A stretch of DNA of 64,000 nt. Source: Sphingomonadaceae bacterium. GTDB taxonomy: Bacteria > Pseudomonadota > Alphaproteobacteria > Sphingomonadales > Sphingomonadaceae. The notes below the pieces were generated by a model. The model worked only from the letters and a program-made list of their open reading frames with translations. It had not been told where the DNA came from and searched no databases. The number at the start of each line of letters is the position of its first letter. The first letter of the stretch is position 1. Location of the stretch: NCBI GenBank assembly GCA_009926135.1, contig RFPL01000007.1:107108-171107 (forward strand), read 5' to 3'. Position numbers and translations under genes: made by a program. This document shows, one piece after another, positions 29,117 through 38,042 of this stretch.

Positions 29117-30594
29117 TTCTCCGGCTTGGCGCTGAACGCGGCGCGTTGTTCGATCGCGAGGCCGGCGTTGAGCACGCCCTGCTCGTCAAACTGCTTGCCG
29201 ACGATCTGCAGGCCGAGCGGCAGGCCTTCGCGGTTGAGGCCGGCCGGGACCGACATGGCCGGCAGGCCGGCCAGCGAAGCCGGCACGGCGAAGACGTCGT
29301 TGAGGTACATCGCCAGCGGATCGTCGCTCTTTTCGCCCAGGCCAAAGGCCGCGGTCGGCGCGGTCGGGGCGAGGATCACATCGCACAGCGTGAAGGCGTT
29401 CTTGAAGTCCTGCGCGATCAGGGTGCGGACCTTCTGCGCCTGGGTGTAATAGGCGTCATAGAAGCCGGCCGAGAGCACATAGGTGCCGATCAGGATGCGG
29501 CGCTTGACCTCTGCCCCGAACCCGGCGGCGCGGGTGGCGGCATACATGTCCTGCAGGCCCGAGCCTTCGGGCAGGTCGCGCAGGCCATACCGCACACCGT
29601 CATAGCGGGCGAGGTTGGATGAGGCTTCGGCCGGGGCGATGATGTAATAGGCCGGCAGCGCATACTTGGTGTGTGGCAGCGAGACATCGACGATCTCGGC
29701 GCCCGCGTCCTTCAGCCAGGCGATCCCGGCGTCCCAGCTGGCGGCGACATCGGCATCCATCCCGTCCATGCGGTATTCGCGCGGGATGCCGACCTTCTTG
29801 CCCTTGAGGTCGCCCGAAAGGCCGGCTTCCCATGCGGGCACCGGCATATCCAGGCTGGTCGAATCCTTGGGATCAAACCCGGCCATCGCTTCCAGCATGA
29901 TCGCGCAGTCGCGCACGTCGCGCGCCATCGGGCCGGCCTGGTCGAGCGAGCTGGCGAAGGCGACGATGCCCCAGCGGCTGCAGCGCCCGTAAGTGGGCTT
30001 GATCCCCGAAATGCCGGTGAAGGCAGCGGGCTGGCGGATCGAGCCGCCGGTGTCGGTGCCGGTGGCCGCAGGCGCAAGCCGGGCCGAAACCGCCGTCGAG
30101 CTGCCGCCCGAGGAGCCACCCGGAGCCAGCGCCGCATTGCCGCCATCCTTGCGCCGCCAGGGCGAGATGACATTGCCGAAATAGGACGTCTCGTTCGACG
30201 AACCCATGGCGAACTGGTCAAGGTTGAGCTTGCCCAGCATCCCTGCGCCGGCATCCCACAGCTTCTGGGAAACGGTGCTTTCGTATTCCGGCGTGAAGCC
30301 TTCCAGGATGTGGCTGGCCGCGGTGGTCTGGACGCCCTTGGTAGCGAACAGGTCCTTCATGCCGATCGGCACGCCGCCCATGATGCCCAGCGCTTCGCCC
30401 TTGGCGCGCTTGGCATCGGTGGCCTTGGCCGCTTCCAGCGCCTTTTCGGGCGTGACGACGATGAAGGCGTTGAGCGCTTCCTGCGCGGCGGCGACATTGG
30501 CGTTGAACGCCTCGGCCACTTCGACCGCGGTGAAATCACCCTTGGCGATGCCATCGCGGATTGCCGCGACGCCCAGTTCGGTAAGGTCGGTCAT
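29107..30594 (-). CDS. gatA: Asp/Glu-tRNA amidotransferase subunit A
   Basis: Amidase-signature glutaminase subunit of GatCAB (495 aa). The Ser-cisSer-Lys triad region is present: [14 protein letters not shown] carries the Lys, [17 protein letters not shown] carries the cis-Ser, and [11 protein letters not shown] carries the nucleophilic Ser. [20 protein letters not shown] and the C-terminal region complete the family pattern. The start lies 1 base after the gatC stop. Confidence 0.97.
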   Translation of the reverse strand: MTDLTELGVAAIRDGIAKGDFTAVEVAEAFNANVAAAQEALNAFIVVTPEKALEAAKATDAKRAKGEALGIMGGVPIGMKDLFATKGVQTTAASHILEGFTPEYESTVSQKLWDAGAGMLGKLNLDQFAMGSSNETSYFGNVISPWRRKDGGNAALAPGGSSGGSSTAVSARLAPAATGTDTGGSIRQPAAFTGISGIKPTYGRCSRWGIVAFASSLDQAGPMARDVRDCAIMLEAMAGFDPKDSTSLDMPVPAWEAGLSGDLKGKKVGIPREYRMDGMDADVAASWDAGIAWLKDAGAEIVDVSLPHTKYALPAYYIIAPAEASSNLARYDGVRYGLRDLPEGSGLQDMYAATRAAGFGAEVKRRILIGTYVLSAGFYDAYYTQAQKVRTLIAQDFKNAFTLCDVILAPTAPTAAFGLGEKSDDPLAMYLNDVFAVPASLAGLPAMSVPAGLNREGLPLGLQIVGKQFDEQGVLNAGLAIEQRAAFSAKPEKWW

Positions 30595-30595
30595 A

Positions 30596-30898
30596 CTATT
30601 CGATCACCTTGGGCACGCCGAAGAAGCCGTGTTCGGCCGCCGGGGCATTGGCCAGCACCGCATCGCGCACGCCGCCGCCGGTCAGCGGGTCGGCACCGAT
30701 CACGTCAGCGCGCAGGCGCTGCTTGTTCTCGATCACCGCGGTCATCGGTTCGATCCCGGTGACATCGACTTCGCCGAGCTGTTCGACCCAGGCGAGGATC
30801 CCGTTCAGTTCCGGCACCATCGCCGCAACTTCACCCTCGGACAGCTTGATCCGGGCCAGCGCAGCGATCTTGGCCACGGTAGCGGTATCGACCGACAT
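30596..30898 (-). CDS. gatC: Asp/Glu-tRNA amidotransferase subunit C
   Basis: Small GatC subunit (100 aa), which clamps GatA to GatB. The pattern is typical: [41 protein letters not shown]-like [10 protein letters not shown], and LRADVIG followed by a C-terminal [11 protein letters not shown]. It is the first gene of the gatC-gatA-(acyltransferase)-gatB set. Confidence 0.95.
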   Translation of the reverse strand: MSVDTATVAKIAALARIKLSEGEVAAMVPELNGILAWVEQLGEVDVTGIEPMTAVIENKQRLRADVIGADPLTGGGVRDAVLANAPAAEHGFFGVPKVIE

Positions 30899-30978
30899 GG
30901 CGTTTCCTTGTCTAGATTGGTTGCCAGCGCGCTAGCATCGGCCAGCGCGCGCTTCAAGGCAGGTGCTTACTTCGGCTG

Positions 30979-31554
30979 CTATTGCGGCTGGGGCGGCATG
31001 CCGCCCTGCGGCGCACCCTGCGGAGCGCCCTTGGCAGCGCCGCCGCCCTGGGCCTGCATCTGCTGCTGCAATTGCTGCATCATCCGCATCTGGGCCTCAA
31101 CCTCGGCGCGGCTCTTGAAATCGAGCAGCTCGATCTCGAACACGAGGTCCGAATTGGCCGGAATTTCGACTGCGCCGGTCTGCGGGTTGCGCTGTTCCTG
31201 CGCGCCGTAGGCCAGGGCAGCCGGGATCTCGACCTTGTACTTGCCGCCCTTCTGCATCTTTTCCAGCGCCTGGGTGAAGCCAGGGATCACGCCTTCAACC
31301 GGGAAGACGGCGCGTTCGCCCTGGTCAAAAACCTTGCCGTTTTCGAGGCTGCCCTTGTAATTGATCTGCACCACGTCGGCGACCGTTGGCGAAGGGCCGG
31401 TGCCGGCCTTGATCACATCGATATCGACCGAACCCGGCAGGGTGGCCCAGGCCAGGCCGCCAGCCGCCAGCGCCGCCGCGGCCACACCCAGCCACAGCTT
31501 GCCCAGCGCGCCCTTGGCGATCGGTTGCAGCGGAACGCGGGTGATCTCGGTCAT
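30979..31554 (-). CDS. FKBP-type peptidyl-prolyl isomerase, membrane-anchored
   Basis: FKBP prolyl isomerase (191 aa). Residues about 18-42 form one hydrophobic segment (a membrane anchor or uncleaved signal), so the catalytic domain is probably periplasmic. The FKBP domain (about 45-150) shows VQINYKGSLENGKVFDQ, VIPGFTQALEKM, KYKVEIPAALAYG and LVFEIELLDF. A tail rich in Gln, Gly and Pro (about 160-191) is low complexity. It lies 80 bases upstream of gatC and 85 downstream of rpsU on the same strand. Confidence 0.92.
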   Translation of the reverse strand: MTEITRVPLQPIAKGALGKLWLGVAAAALAAGGLAWATLPGSVDIDVIKAGTGPSPTVADVVQINYKGSLENGKVFDQGERAVFPVEGVIPGFTQALEKMQKGGKYKVEIPAALAYGAQEQRNPQTGAVEIPANSDLVFEIELLDFKSRAEVEAQMRMMQQLQQQMQAQGGGAAKGAPQGAPQGGMPPQPQ

Positions 31555-31639
31555 GAAAGGTCTTTCCTGCTAGGCGCCATAAGCGAAGGGCGCGGATTGC
31601 TCCGCGCCCTCATGGCTTATCGGCAAAACGCGCGCAAGC

Positions 31640-31846
31640 TTACTTGACGCCGTCACGCTCCATCCGCTTGCGCTCCATCTTGCGGGCGCGGCGGACTGCG
31701 GCGGCCTTTTCACGGGCGCGCTTTTCCGAAGGCTTTTCGAAGTGACGGCGCAGCTTCATCTCGCGGTACACGCCCTCACGCTGCAGCTTCTTCTTGAGCG
31801 CGCGCAGAGCCTGTTCGACATTATTGTCCCGGACGAGAATTTGCAT
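31640..31846 (-). CDS. rpsU: 30S ribosomal protein S21
   Basis: bS21 of the small ribosomal subunit, 68 aa: [20 protein letters not shown], then the basic [16 protein letters not shown] and a Lys/Arg-rich C-terminus. The ATG at 31846 matches the family start; a 21-residue upstream extension in the open frame is spurious. Confidence 0.97.
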   Translation of the reverse strand: MQILVRDNNVEQALRALKKKLQREGVYREMKLRRHFEKPSEKRAREKAAAVRRARKMERKRMERDGVK

Positions 31847-32489
31847 AAACCGACACACCTCACAAACGAAAGGACAGAGCCCCACGCGAATCTTACAGCG
31901 GGGTTGCACCTGACGGAAAGCAACGAAAAACTGCGCCGAATCCCGTCTGGACCGGCTCGAAGTGGTGGGCCGTTAGCAAGGAGTCGGCATCAAGGCAAGC
32001 ATTTGCGCGCCTTCCGTCGGCAGGAGAAGGATGGATGCGCCTGCCACCGCAATTCCGGCGGCATTACGCTGAAGTTGACACTGTTGACACTGCATCCGCT
32101 TCTTCCAACAGGCCGGAACTGACGGAATTGCTGGGTTTCAGGCCAGTTTTGGCGGGAATGCGCAGGTTGAAGAATAAAAAAAGGCAATCGTCCGCACCCA
32201 GCGGGTCAGCGCGCTGGCGGGCGAAGTGGGGGTCCGACGATGGGAAAGAGCCGGGGTGGCTTTAGCAGGCGGCAGGGATGTAGGAAAATGTGGAAGCGGT
32301 TCAAACCCGAGGCGGTTGACTGGGGTGCGAGTGGTTCGAACGGACGGAGCGTTGTCAGGCAGCGGTGCTTAGTTCCTAATTTCTGCGCCTATCGCGATCA
32401 TTCGGCATCGGTAATTTCGTTAAATTACAAAATTATTGACATGTTCTACACATCATTAGACGCTACCTGAGACCGATCGTGGAGGGGCT
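31847..32489. other. Long intergenic region without a recognised gene
   Basis: About 640 bases between rpsU and the first zinc-ribbon gene. Short open frames exist on both strands but none has a ribosome site with a recognisable protein. A tandem 9-mer GTTGACACT occurs twice at 32074-32091. The last 100 bases (from about 32385) are clearly more AT-rich than the surroundings and contain TTGACA at 32436-32441, a possible promoter element for the zinc-ribbon pair; no good -10 box was found. Confidence 0.5.
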
Positions 32490-32765
32490 ATGGAATTTGT
32501 CGTTTTCTGGATCCTTTGCGGGGTTCTCGGCGCGGTTATTGCGTCTTCAAAGGGCGCCAGCGGAGCAATCGGATTCTTGCTCGGCCTCCTCTTTGGTCCA
32601 ATCGGCGTGATCATCACCTTTTTCATGGGCAGTGAAGCGGCACAGGTCGATAAAAAGGTTTCAAATGGGACAATGAAAAAGTGCCCGCGCTGCGCTGAGG
32701 CTGTGCTGCCGGACGCGCATGTCTGCAAGCACTGTGGCCACGAATTTGAGGGAGTAATGATGTGA
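32490..32765 (+). CDS. Small membrane protein with C-terminal zinc ribbon
   Basis: A 91-aa protein of unknown role. The N-terminal half is hydrophobic (two short helices, about 3-18 and 26-46, separated by SSKGAS). The C-terminal half holds a rubredoxin-like zinc ribbon, KKCPRCAEAVLPDAHVCKHCG, with Cys pairs CPRC and CKHC. GGAGG precedes the ATG by 4 bases. The stop overlaps the GTG of the next, similar gene (GTGA). The base composition is lower in GC than the neighbours. The architecture is common for uncharacterised membrane proteins of bacteria and phage. Confidence 0.8.
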   Translation: MEFVVFWILCGVLGAVIASSKGASGAIGFLLGLLFGPIGVIITFFMGSEAAQVDKKVSNGTMKKCPRCAEAVLPDAHVCKHCGHEFEGVMM

Positions 32766-33097
32766 CCATCACCTGCTCGCACTGCAAGGCTGAAAACCCT
32801 GAGGGCACCGTCAGATGTCATTTCTGTAATTACGGCATAAACGATATCGATTTGCCGGACTCAGTGGGCGGATGGACACTTGTCGTTTTAGGCCTGCTTA
32901 CCAGTATCTCGGCCTTCTTTTTTTATGACACTGTGCTTCCGCTTTCCCCTGCGGAAGAGATAGCTGGAGCGACGACCATTCATAATGTAGGTCTCTTGCA
33001 GAACCAACTTATGCTTTTTCTGGGTGGGTGCATGGCGGCGCTGATCGGATCAATCTGGCTAGCCGCACTTTCGATCAAGAGTGCGCTAGCGAAGTAG
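32762..33097 (+). CDS. Small membrane protein with N-terminal zinc ribbon
   Basis: A 111-aa protein starting with GTG inside the preceding stop codon (GTGA), implying coupled translation. It is the mirror image of its neighbour: the zinc ribbon comes first (CSHC at 5-8 and CHFC at 19-22), followed by two membrane helices (about 37-56 and 82-106). The function is unknown. The two proteins could form a hetero-complex in the membrane with ribbons facing the cytoplasm, which is inference from the architecture and overlap. Confidence 0.75.
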   Translation: MTITCSHCKAENPEGTVRCHFCNYGINDIDLPDSVGGWTLVVLGLLTSISAFFFYDTVLPLSPAEEIAGATTIHNVGLLQNQLMLFLGGCMAALIGSIWLAALSIKSALAK

Positions 33098-33178
33098 TCT
33101 GCCTCACTTGGCCAGCTCGGCTATTTCTTTTGCAATAGGCGCTATTTTAGGGCTTCGCGCCTTTTAGCCAGAACAAGC

Positions 33179-33205
33179 GTCACCCCGCATCAAGTGCGGG
33201 GTGAC
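33179..33205. repeat. Palindromic GTCACCCCG-type repeat, single unit
   Basis: A perfect 11-bp inverted repeat (GTCACCCCGCA and its complement around TCAAG). It shares the GTCACCCCG...CGGGGTGAC ends with the paired units at 34758-34862. It lies between the zinc-ribbon pair and the symporter gene and could also act as a terminator, though no T tract follows. Confidence 0.7.
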
Positions 33206-33246
33206 GGGGATGCTGAACTCGGGCTAGACGTCCCCCAGGGGGACGC

Positions 33247-34755
33247 ATGAACACCACTTTTACCGCTGCCGACTGGTCCGTGCTCGGCCTCTACGTGGTG
33301 CTGCTCGCTGCGGCCGGATGGCTGACCACGCGGCGGGGGATGAAGTCCGAGGACTATTTCCTGGCCGGGCACCATGCGCCGACCTGGCTGGTGGCGGTCT
33401 CGGTGCTGTCCACCGTGCAATCGGCGGCGACGTTCCTGGGGGTGCCGGACTTCGCCTATCGCGGCAACTTCACTTACATCGGCGGGGTGTTCTCCACGCT
33501 GGTGGCGGCCTGGCTGGTGGGGCACTGGCTGATGCCGCGGTTCTATGCCGCTGGCGTCACCACGGTTTACGAGCTGCTGGAGGCGCGTTTCGATGCGACC
33601 GCGCGGCGGGCAGCGGCGGCGATGTACCTCGTCGGCCGGATCCTCGCCAGCGGCGCGCGGCTGTACCTGGCGGCGATTGCCGTCTCGATGATCCTGTTCC
33701 TAGATGTCGCACCGGGCCACATGCTGGTGGCCATGCTGATCCTGCTGGTGTTCGGCCTGGCCTTTACCTTCATGGGCGGGCTCAATTCGGTAATCTGGAG
33801 CGATCTGGTGCAGGTCGTGCTCTATGTCGGCGCGGCGCTGGTGGTGGCGTGGTTCCTGTGGACCAGCCTGCCGCTGACCCTGCCCCAGGCGATCGATGCG
33901 CTGCGCCACGCGCCTGACGGCACCGACAAGCTGGCGATGATTGACCCCTCCCCCAGCCTCTCCGCGCCATTCGGCCTGTGGGCCGTGCTGACCGGGGTGG
34001 TGCTGCTGAACTTCGCCAATGCCGGACTCGATCAGGATACCACCCAGCGCGTGCTGGCCTGCCGCGATGCGAAGCAGGGCACGCGGGCGCTGTTCGTTTC
34101 CGCCTGGGCCTCGCTGCCGGTGATCCTGCTGTTCCTGACCATCGGCGCGCTGCTGTGGCTGCATTATCAGGGTGCGGCCGCCGGCACCTATAACGGTGAG
34201 AAGGTCACCGTGTTCATGCATTACATCCTGATCGAATTGCCGCCGGGGCTGCGCGGCCTCGTCACCGTGGGCGTGATCGCGGCGGCGGCGATCAATTCGG
34301 GGCTGATCTCGATGTCGGCGGTGTTGGTCAATGACCTCTACCGGCCCTTTGCCGGCGAAAAGAGCGAGGCGCATTTTGTGCGGATGGGGCGGATCGCCAC
34401 TGTCGCGCTGGGCCTGGCGCTGTTCGCCATGGCGGTGCTGTCCTACTATTGGCAGCGCTATGCCGACACCGCCCTGCTGGACTTCGTGCTGGGGGTGATG
34501 GCCTTTGCCTATTCCGGGCTGTTGGGGGTTTACGGCGTGGCGCTGTTTTCCCGGCGCGGCTCTTCCGCCAGCGTCCTGGCCGCCTTTGCCGCGGGCTTCC
34601 TGACCGTGCTGGCGTTCCAGCCCTATGTGATCGATGCGCTGGGGCTGCCGCTCGCGCTGAAGGCCGTAGCCTTTCCGTGGCACCTGTGCCTAGGGACAGC
34701 GGTGGCGGTGCTGGTCTGCCTGGCCGCGCCGGGGAAAGCACAGTCCCACCCATAA
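33247..34755 (+). CDS. Sodium:solute symporter family transporter
   Basis: SSS/SLC5-family transporter (502 aa, about 13 membrane helices) that couples sodium entry to uptake of an unidentified solute. Family features include YFLAGHHAPTWLVAVSVLST near the N-terminus, GGLNSVIWSDLVQVVLY, LNFANAGLDQDTTQRVLAC, and AAAINSGLISMSAVLVNDLYRP; only key residues are given. A GGGGGAC ribosome site precedes the ATG. It is flanked by palindromic repeats on both sides and not in an operon. It is closest in pattern to the uncharacterised proline/sugar-like branch. Confidence 0.9.
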   Translation: MNTTFTAADWSVLGLYVVLLAAAGWLTTRRGMKSEDYFLAGHHAPTWLVAVSVLSTVQSAATFLGVPDFAYRGNFTYIGGVFSTLVAAWLVGHWLMPRFYAAGVTTVYELLEARFDATARRAAAAMYLVGRILASGARLYLAAIAVSMILFLDVAPGHMLVAMLILLVFGLAFTFMGGLNSVIWSDLVQVVLYVGAALVVAWFLWTSLPLTLPQAIDALRHAPDGTDKLAMIDPSPSLSAPFGLWAVLTGVVLLNFANAGLDQDTTQRVLACRDAKQGTRALFVSAWASLPVILLFLTIGALLWLHYQGAAAGTYNGEKVTVFMHYILIELPPGLRGLVTVGVIAAAAINSGLISMSAVLVNDLYRPFAGEKSEAHFVRMGRIATVALGLALFAMAVLSYYWQRYADTALLDFVLGVMAFAYSGLLGVYGVALFSRRGSSASVLAAFAAGFLTVLAFQPYVIDALGLPLALKAVAFPWHLCLGTAVAVLVCLAAPGKAQSHP

Positions 34756-34757
34756 CA

Positions 34758-34862
34758 GTCACCCCGGACTTGTTCCGGGGCGGTGCTGCCTTCCTGCGAC
34801 GTTTCGGATCTGGGCTAGCGTCGCCGAAGAAAAGCACTGCCCCGGAACAAGTCCGGGGTGAC
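34758..34862. repeat. REPIN-like paired palindromic repeat
   Basis: Two identical 23-base units in inverted orientation (34758-34780 and 34840-34862). Each can fold by itself (CCCCGGA/TCCGGGG), and the sequence just inside them is partly complementary. The whole 105-base element lies between the symporter stop and crcB. A related single unit lies at 33179-33205. Confidence 0.8.
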
Positions 34863-34932
34863 AAGGCAGGTTGGCTCGCCCGCTAATGCGCAAGGGTGGC
34901 GGTTTTCCGAAAGGCCAGCTAAGGCACCGGCA

Positions 34933-35322
34933 ATGACTGCCCCGCCTTCATTCCTGGCCGCATCGCTGTCCGTCGCCGCTGGCGGCGCGGTGGGGGCGTG
35001 GCTGCGCTTTGCGGCGGGGCGGATGATTGGCGGGCACGCCTTTCCGGTCGCCACGCTGACGATCAACGTGCTGGGCAGTGTCGCCATGGGCCTGCTGGCG
35101 GGGTGGCTGGCACGGCACGGAGAGGGCGGCGAACAGTGGCGCTTGCTGCTGGGCGTGGGCCTGCTGGGCGGCTTCACCACCTTTTCAGCCTTCAGCCTTG
35201 AGATCGTGATGCTGGCGCAGCGCGGCGCCATGGGCCAGGCCGCACTTTACATCGCCCTGTCGCTGGCTGGCGGCATTGGCGGGTTGTTGCTGGGCCTTGC
35301 GCTCAGCCGGGGGATTGCATGA
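34933..35322 (+). CDS. crcB: Fluoride channel CrcB/Fluc
   Basis: Fluoride-specific ion channel (129 aa, four membrane helices) that exports toxic fluoride. Signature segments are GGAVGAWLRFAAG, TLTINVLGSVAMG (with the pore Asn) and GLLGGFTTFSAFSLE (Phe-box region). The start at 34933 is chosen because the frame before it runs into the palindromic repeat. No fluoride riboswitch could be recognised upstream. The stop overlaps the start of the pseudouridine synthase gene (ATGA). Confidence 0.93.
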   Translation: MTAPPSFLAASLSVAAGGAVGAWLRFAAGRMIGGHAFPVATLTINVLGSVAMGLLAGWLARHGEGGEQWRLLLGVGLLGGFTTFSAFSLEIVMLAQRGAMGQAALYIALSLAGGIGGLLLGLALSRGIA

Positions 35323-36581
35323 GTAGCGAAGTTCGCCAGTTTACCGTCCAGCACGATGATGACGGGGTGCGGCTGGACCGCTGGTTCAAGCGCCACTTGC
35401 CAGACATCGGCTTTGCCATGATCAGTCGCTGGGCGCGCACCGGGCAGATCCGGGTCGATGGCAAGCGCGCCGATCCGGCCGACCGACTGAGCAAGGGCCA
35501 GGTCGTGCGTGTCCCGCCGGGCGGCGATGCGCTGCCCAAGGGCGGGGCCAAGCCGCGCCGCGAACTGTCCGAGGAAGACATCGCCAAGGCCGAGGCCATG
35601 GTCATCACCCAGGACCGCGCCGCGATCGTGCTGAACAAGCCGCCCGGCCTCGCCACGCAGGGCGGCACCGGCACCAAGGAACATGTCGACGGGCTGCTCG
35701 ATGCCTTTGGCCTTGATGGCCCGCGCCCGCGGCTGGTCCACCGGCTGGACAAGGATACCTCGGGCGTCCTGCTGATCGCCCGCACCCCGGGCAGCGCGGC
35801 CTATTTCTCCAAGCGCTTCTCGGGCCGCACCGCGCGCAAGATCTATTGGGCGATCGTTACCGGCGTGCCGGACATTGCCGATGGCCTGATCGAACTGCCG
35901 CTGGCCAAGCAGCCCGGCACCGGCGGCGAGAAGATGATGGTCGACGAGAGCGGCGAGGGGCAGAGCGCCCGCACCCGCTACCGCGTGCTGGACCGGGCAG
36001 GCAACCGCGCCGCCTGGGTCGAGCTGCAACCGCTGACCGGGCGCACCCACCAGCTGCGCGTCCACATGGCGGCAATCGGCCACCCGATCGTGGGCGATGG
36101 CAAGTATGGCGGGCCGGACGCGTTCCTCGCGGGGTCGATCAGCCGCAAGATGCACCTGCACGCGCGCCGCCTGATCATCGACCACCCCGATGGCGACCAG
36201 ATCGACGTGACCGCCGATCTGCCCGAACACTTCGCCAACACGATGGCGAGCCTGGGCTTTGACGAGGAAGACGGCGCCGCCCTGCCCTTCACCCCGCCAC
36301 CGCCGGGCAAGGAAGTGCTGAAGTCGATGGCCAAGGCCCACGCCAAGCAGCTCCGCAAGGAACGCCGCGGCGAACGGCGCGGACGCGGTGCGCGGGCCGA
36401 TACTGCGCCCACCACCAAGCGCGGACCGACCAAGGGCAAGGGTTCGCCCAAGCCCGCCGCCGGTAAGCCGGGCCCTCGCCCCGCTCCCAAGGCCGGGCCA
36501 CGGACCGGATCCAAGCCCGGACCAAAGCCGGGGCCGCGAACAGGGGCCAAGCCCGGACCGAGGCCGACAGGGAGGCGCTGA
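35319..36581 (+). CDS. RluA-family rRNA pseudouridine synthase with basic tail
   Basis: RluC/RluD-like synthase that isomerises uridines in 23S rRNA. It has 420 aa: an S4 RNA-binding domain (about 10-65, VRLDRWFKRHLPD), a catalytic domain with the Asp-containing HRLDKDTSGVLLIAR, LTGRTHQLRVHM and the Lys-Tyr-Gly motif DGKYGG. A long tail from about residue 335 is rich in Lys, Arg, Gly and Pro with repeated KPGP/PGPR units and probably binds RNA. The start overlaps crcB (ATGA) and the stop overlaps the paiB-like start (TGATG). Confidence 0.92.
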   Translation: MSSEVRQFTVQHDDDGVRLDRWFKRHLPDIGFAMISRWARTGQIRVDGKRADPADRLSKGQVVRVPPGGDALPKGGAKPRRELSEEDIAKAEAMVITQDRAAIVLNKPPGLATQGGTGTKEHVDGLLDAFGLDGPRPRLVHRLDKDTSGVLLIARTPGSAAYFSKRFSGRTARKIYWAIVTGVPDIADGLIELPLAKQPGTGGEKMMVDESGEGQSARTRYRVLDRAGNRAAWVELQPLTGRTHQLRVHMAAIGHPIVGDGKYGGPDAFLAGSISRKMHLHARRLIIDHPDGDQIDVTADLPEHFANTMASLGFDEEDGAALPFTPPPPGKEVLKSMAKAHAKQLRKERRGERRGRGARADTAPTTKRGPTKGKGSPKPAAGKPGPRPAPKAGPRTGSKPGPKPGPRTGAKPGPRPTGRR

Positions 36582-37180
36582 TGCACCCCAATCCGGAGTT
36601 CCGCCGCGATGATCGCGCGCTGCTCGAAACGCTGATCGAGGAGATCGGCTTCGGCATGGTCTTTGCCGCCACCCCCGATGGCCCGCGCGTGGCGCACGTG
36701 CCGCTGGTCTCCACCGGGGACGGCGCGCTGCAATTCCACCTCGCGCGCGGCAATGCGCTGACCAGGCACATCCACGGAATGACTGTGCTCGCAGTGATCA
36801 ACGGGCCGGACGGCTATGTCAGCCCGCGCTGGTATGCCGATCAGGGCCAGGTGCCGACCTGGAACTATATTTCGCTTGAGCTGGAAGGCCGGGTGCGGCG
36901 GATGGATGCCGATGGCCTGCTGGGCCAGCTTGAGGCGCTGTCTGCGCGCGAGGAAGGCCGCCTTGCCGGCGAACCCTGGACGATGGACAAGACCCCGCCC
37001 GACTATCTGCGCAAGCTGCTGGCCGGGATCGTCGGGTTCGAGCTCGAAATCCTCGGCTGGCGCGAGACGATCAAGCTCAGCCAGAACAAGCCTGCCGACG
37101 AGCGCGAGCGGGTGGCGAACGCGCTGGAGGCCAATGGCTCGGGTGCGATTGCTGCGCTAATGCGGAACCTTGTCCAATGA
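36581..37180 (+). CDS. FMN-binding PaiB-family protein
   Basis: PaiB-type FMN-binding split-barrel protein (199 aa), a family named as negative transcriptional regulators of sporulation and protease genes in Bacillus but of unclear role in Proteobacteria. Signs: HVPLVS near the N-terminus, YVSPRWYADQGQVPTWNY (the hallmark) and KLSQNKPADERERV near the C-terminus. It starts inside the upstream stop (TGATG), and the following HAD gene overlaps its end (ATGA), so it is part of a tightly coupled operon. Confidence 0.9.
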   Translation: MHPNPEFRRDDRALLETLIEEIGFGMVFAATPDGPRVAHVPLVSTGDGALQFHLARGNALTRHIHGMTVLAVINGPDGYVSPRWYADQGQVPTWNYISLELEGRVRRMDADGLLGQLEALSAREEGRLAGEPWTMDKTPPDYLRKLLAGIVGFELEILGWRETIKLSQNKPADERERVANALEANGSGAIAALMRNLVQ

Positions 37181-37830
37181 GCGCGCGCCTCGCCGTGTTC
37201 GACTGCGATGGCACGCTGGTCGATGGTCAGGCGGCGGTCTGCAACGCGATGGACGCGGCCTTTGCCGCGCTCGGCCTGCCCAGCCCGGATCGGCACCTAG
37301 TCCGCCGCAGCGTTGGCCTCAGCCTGCCGCAAGCCATGCGCAGCCTGCTGCCCGATGCGGACGAGGAACTGCGCCAGGGCCTGGACCTGGCCTATCGCAA
37401 CGCTTTTCGCACCGCGCGCGAGGCCGGGGAATTGGTGGAGCCGCTCTACGCCGGGGTCCGCGAACTGCTCGATGCGCTGCGCGAAGCTGGCTGGCTGCTG
37501 GCCGTCGCCACTGGCAAGTCCGACCGGGGCTTGGAACATTGCCTGGCCACGCATGGCCTCAGCCGCCATTTCATCTCGCTCCAGACCGCTGACCGCCACC
37601 CGTCAAAACCCCATCCCGCCATGCTGGAAGCCGCGCTGTTCGATGCCGGCGCCCTGCCCGAAACGGCCGTGATGATCGGTGATACCGCCTATGACATGGT
37701 CATGGCGGTCAATGCCGGGGTCCGCGCACTGGGGGTCGACTGGGGCTATCACAGCCCGGCGGAACTGGTCGAGGCCGGGGCCGAAGCCGTCGCCCGCACC
37801 CCCCTTAACCTGCTGGAGCTGCTGTCATGA
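37177..37830 (+). CDS. HAD-superfamily hydrolase, phosphoglycolate phosphatase-like
   Basis: HAD hydrolase of subclass IA (217 aa), with motif I FDCDGTLVDGQ, a helical cap, motif II VATGKSDRG, a Lys in HPSKPHPAML and motif IV IGDTAYDM. Likely a small-molecule phosphatase such as phosphoglycolate phosphatase; the substrate cannot be fixed. It overlaps both neighbours by ATGA. Confidence 0.9.
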   Translation: MSARLAVFDCDGTLVDGQAAVCNAMDAAFAALGLPSPDRHLVRRSVGLSLPQAMRSLLPDADEELRQGLDLAYRNAFRTAREAGELVEPLYAGVRELLDALREAGWLLAVATGKSDRGLEHCLATHGLSRHFISLQTADRHPSKPHPAMLEAALFDAGALPETAVMIGDTAYDMVMAVNAGVRALGVDWGYHSPAELVEAGAEAVARTPLNLLELLS

Positions 37831-38042
37831 GCAATACCGACACCCAGGCCCGCAATCGCTTCTTCGTGATCCAGATCGTGCGCCTGAGCGGTGTCGCCAT
37901 GGTCCTGCTGGGACTGCTGGTGATGACCGGCCGAATCGACTGGCCGCGCGAGGCGGGCTTCGTCCTCGCTGCCGCTGGCCTGTTCGAAGCGCTGCTGGCA
38001 CCGCTGCTGCTATCGCGCAAGTGGAAGACCCCGTCCGAATGA
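37827..38042 (+). CDS. Small two-helix membrane protein
   Basis: A 71-aa hypothetical protein with two hydrophobic helices (about 18-35 and 44-64) linked by MTGRIDWPREAG, starting in the HAD stop (ATGA) and ending in the atp12 start (ATGA). No family was recognised with certainty. Its retention between HAD and atp12 in a coupled operon argues that it is a real gene. Confidence 0.8.
   Translation: MSNTDTQARNRFFVIQIVRLSGVAMVLLGLLVMTGRIDWPREAGFVLAAAGLFEALLAPLLLSRKWKTPSE

Noticed and set aside
34863..34932. Possible fluoride riboswitch before crcB
   Set aside because: The conserved GATGG and CTGATG elements of the fluoride motif are not present in the short leader.
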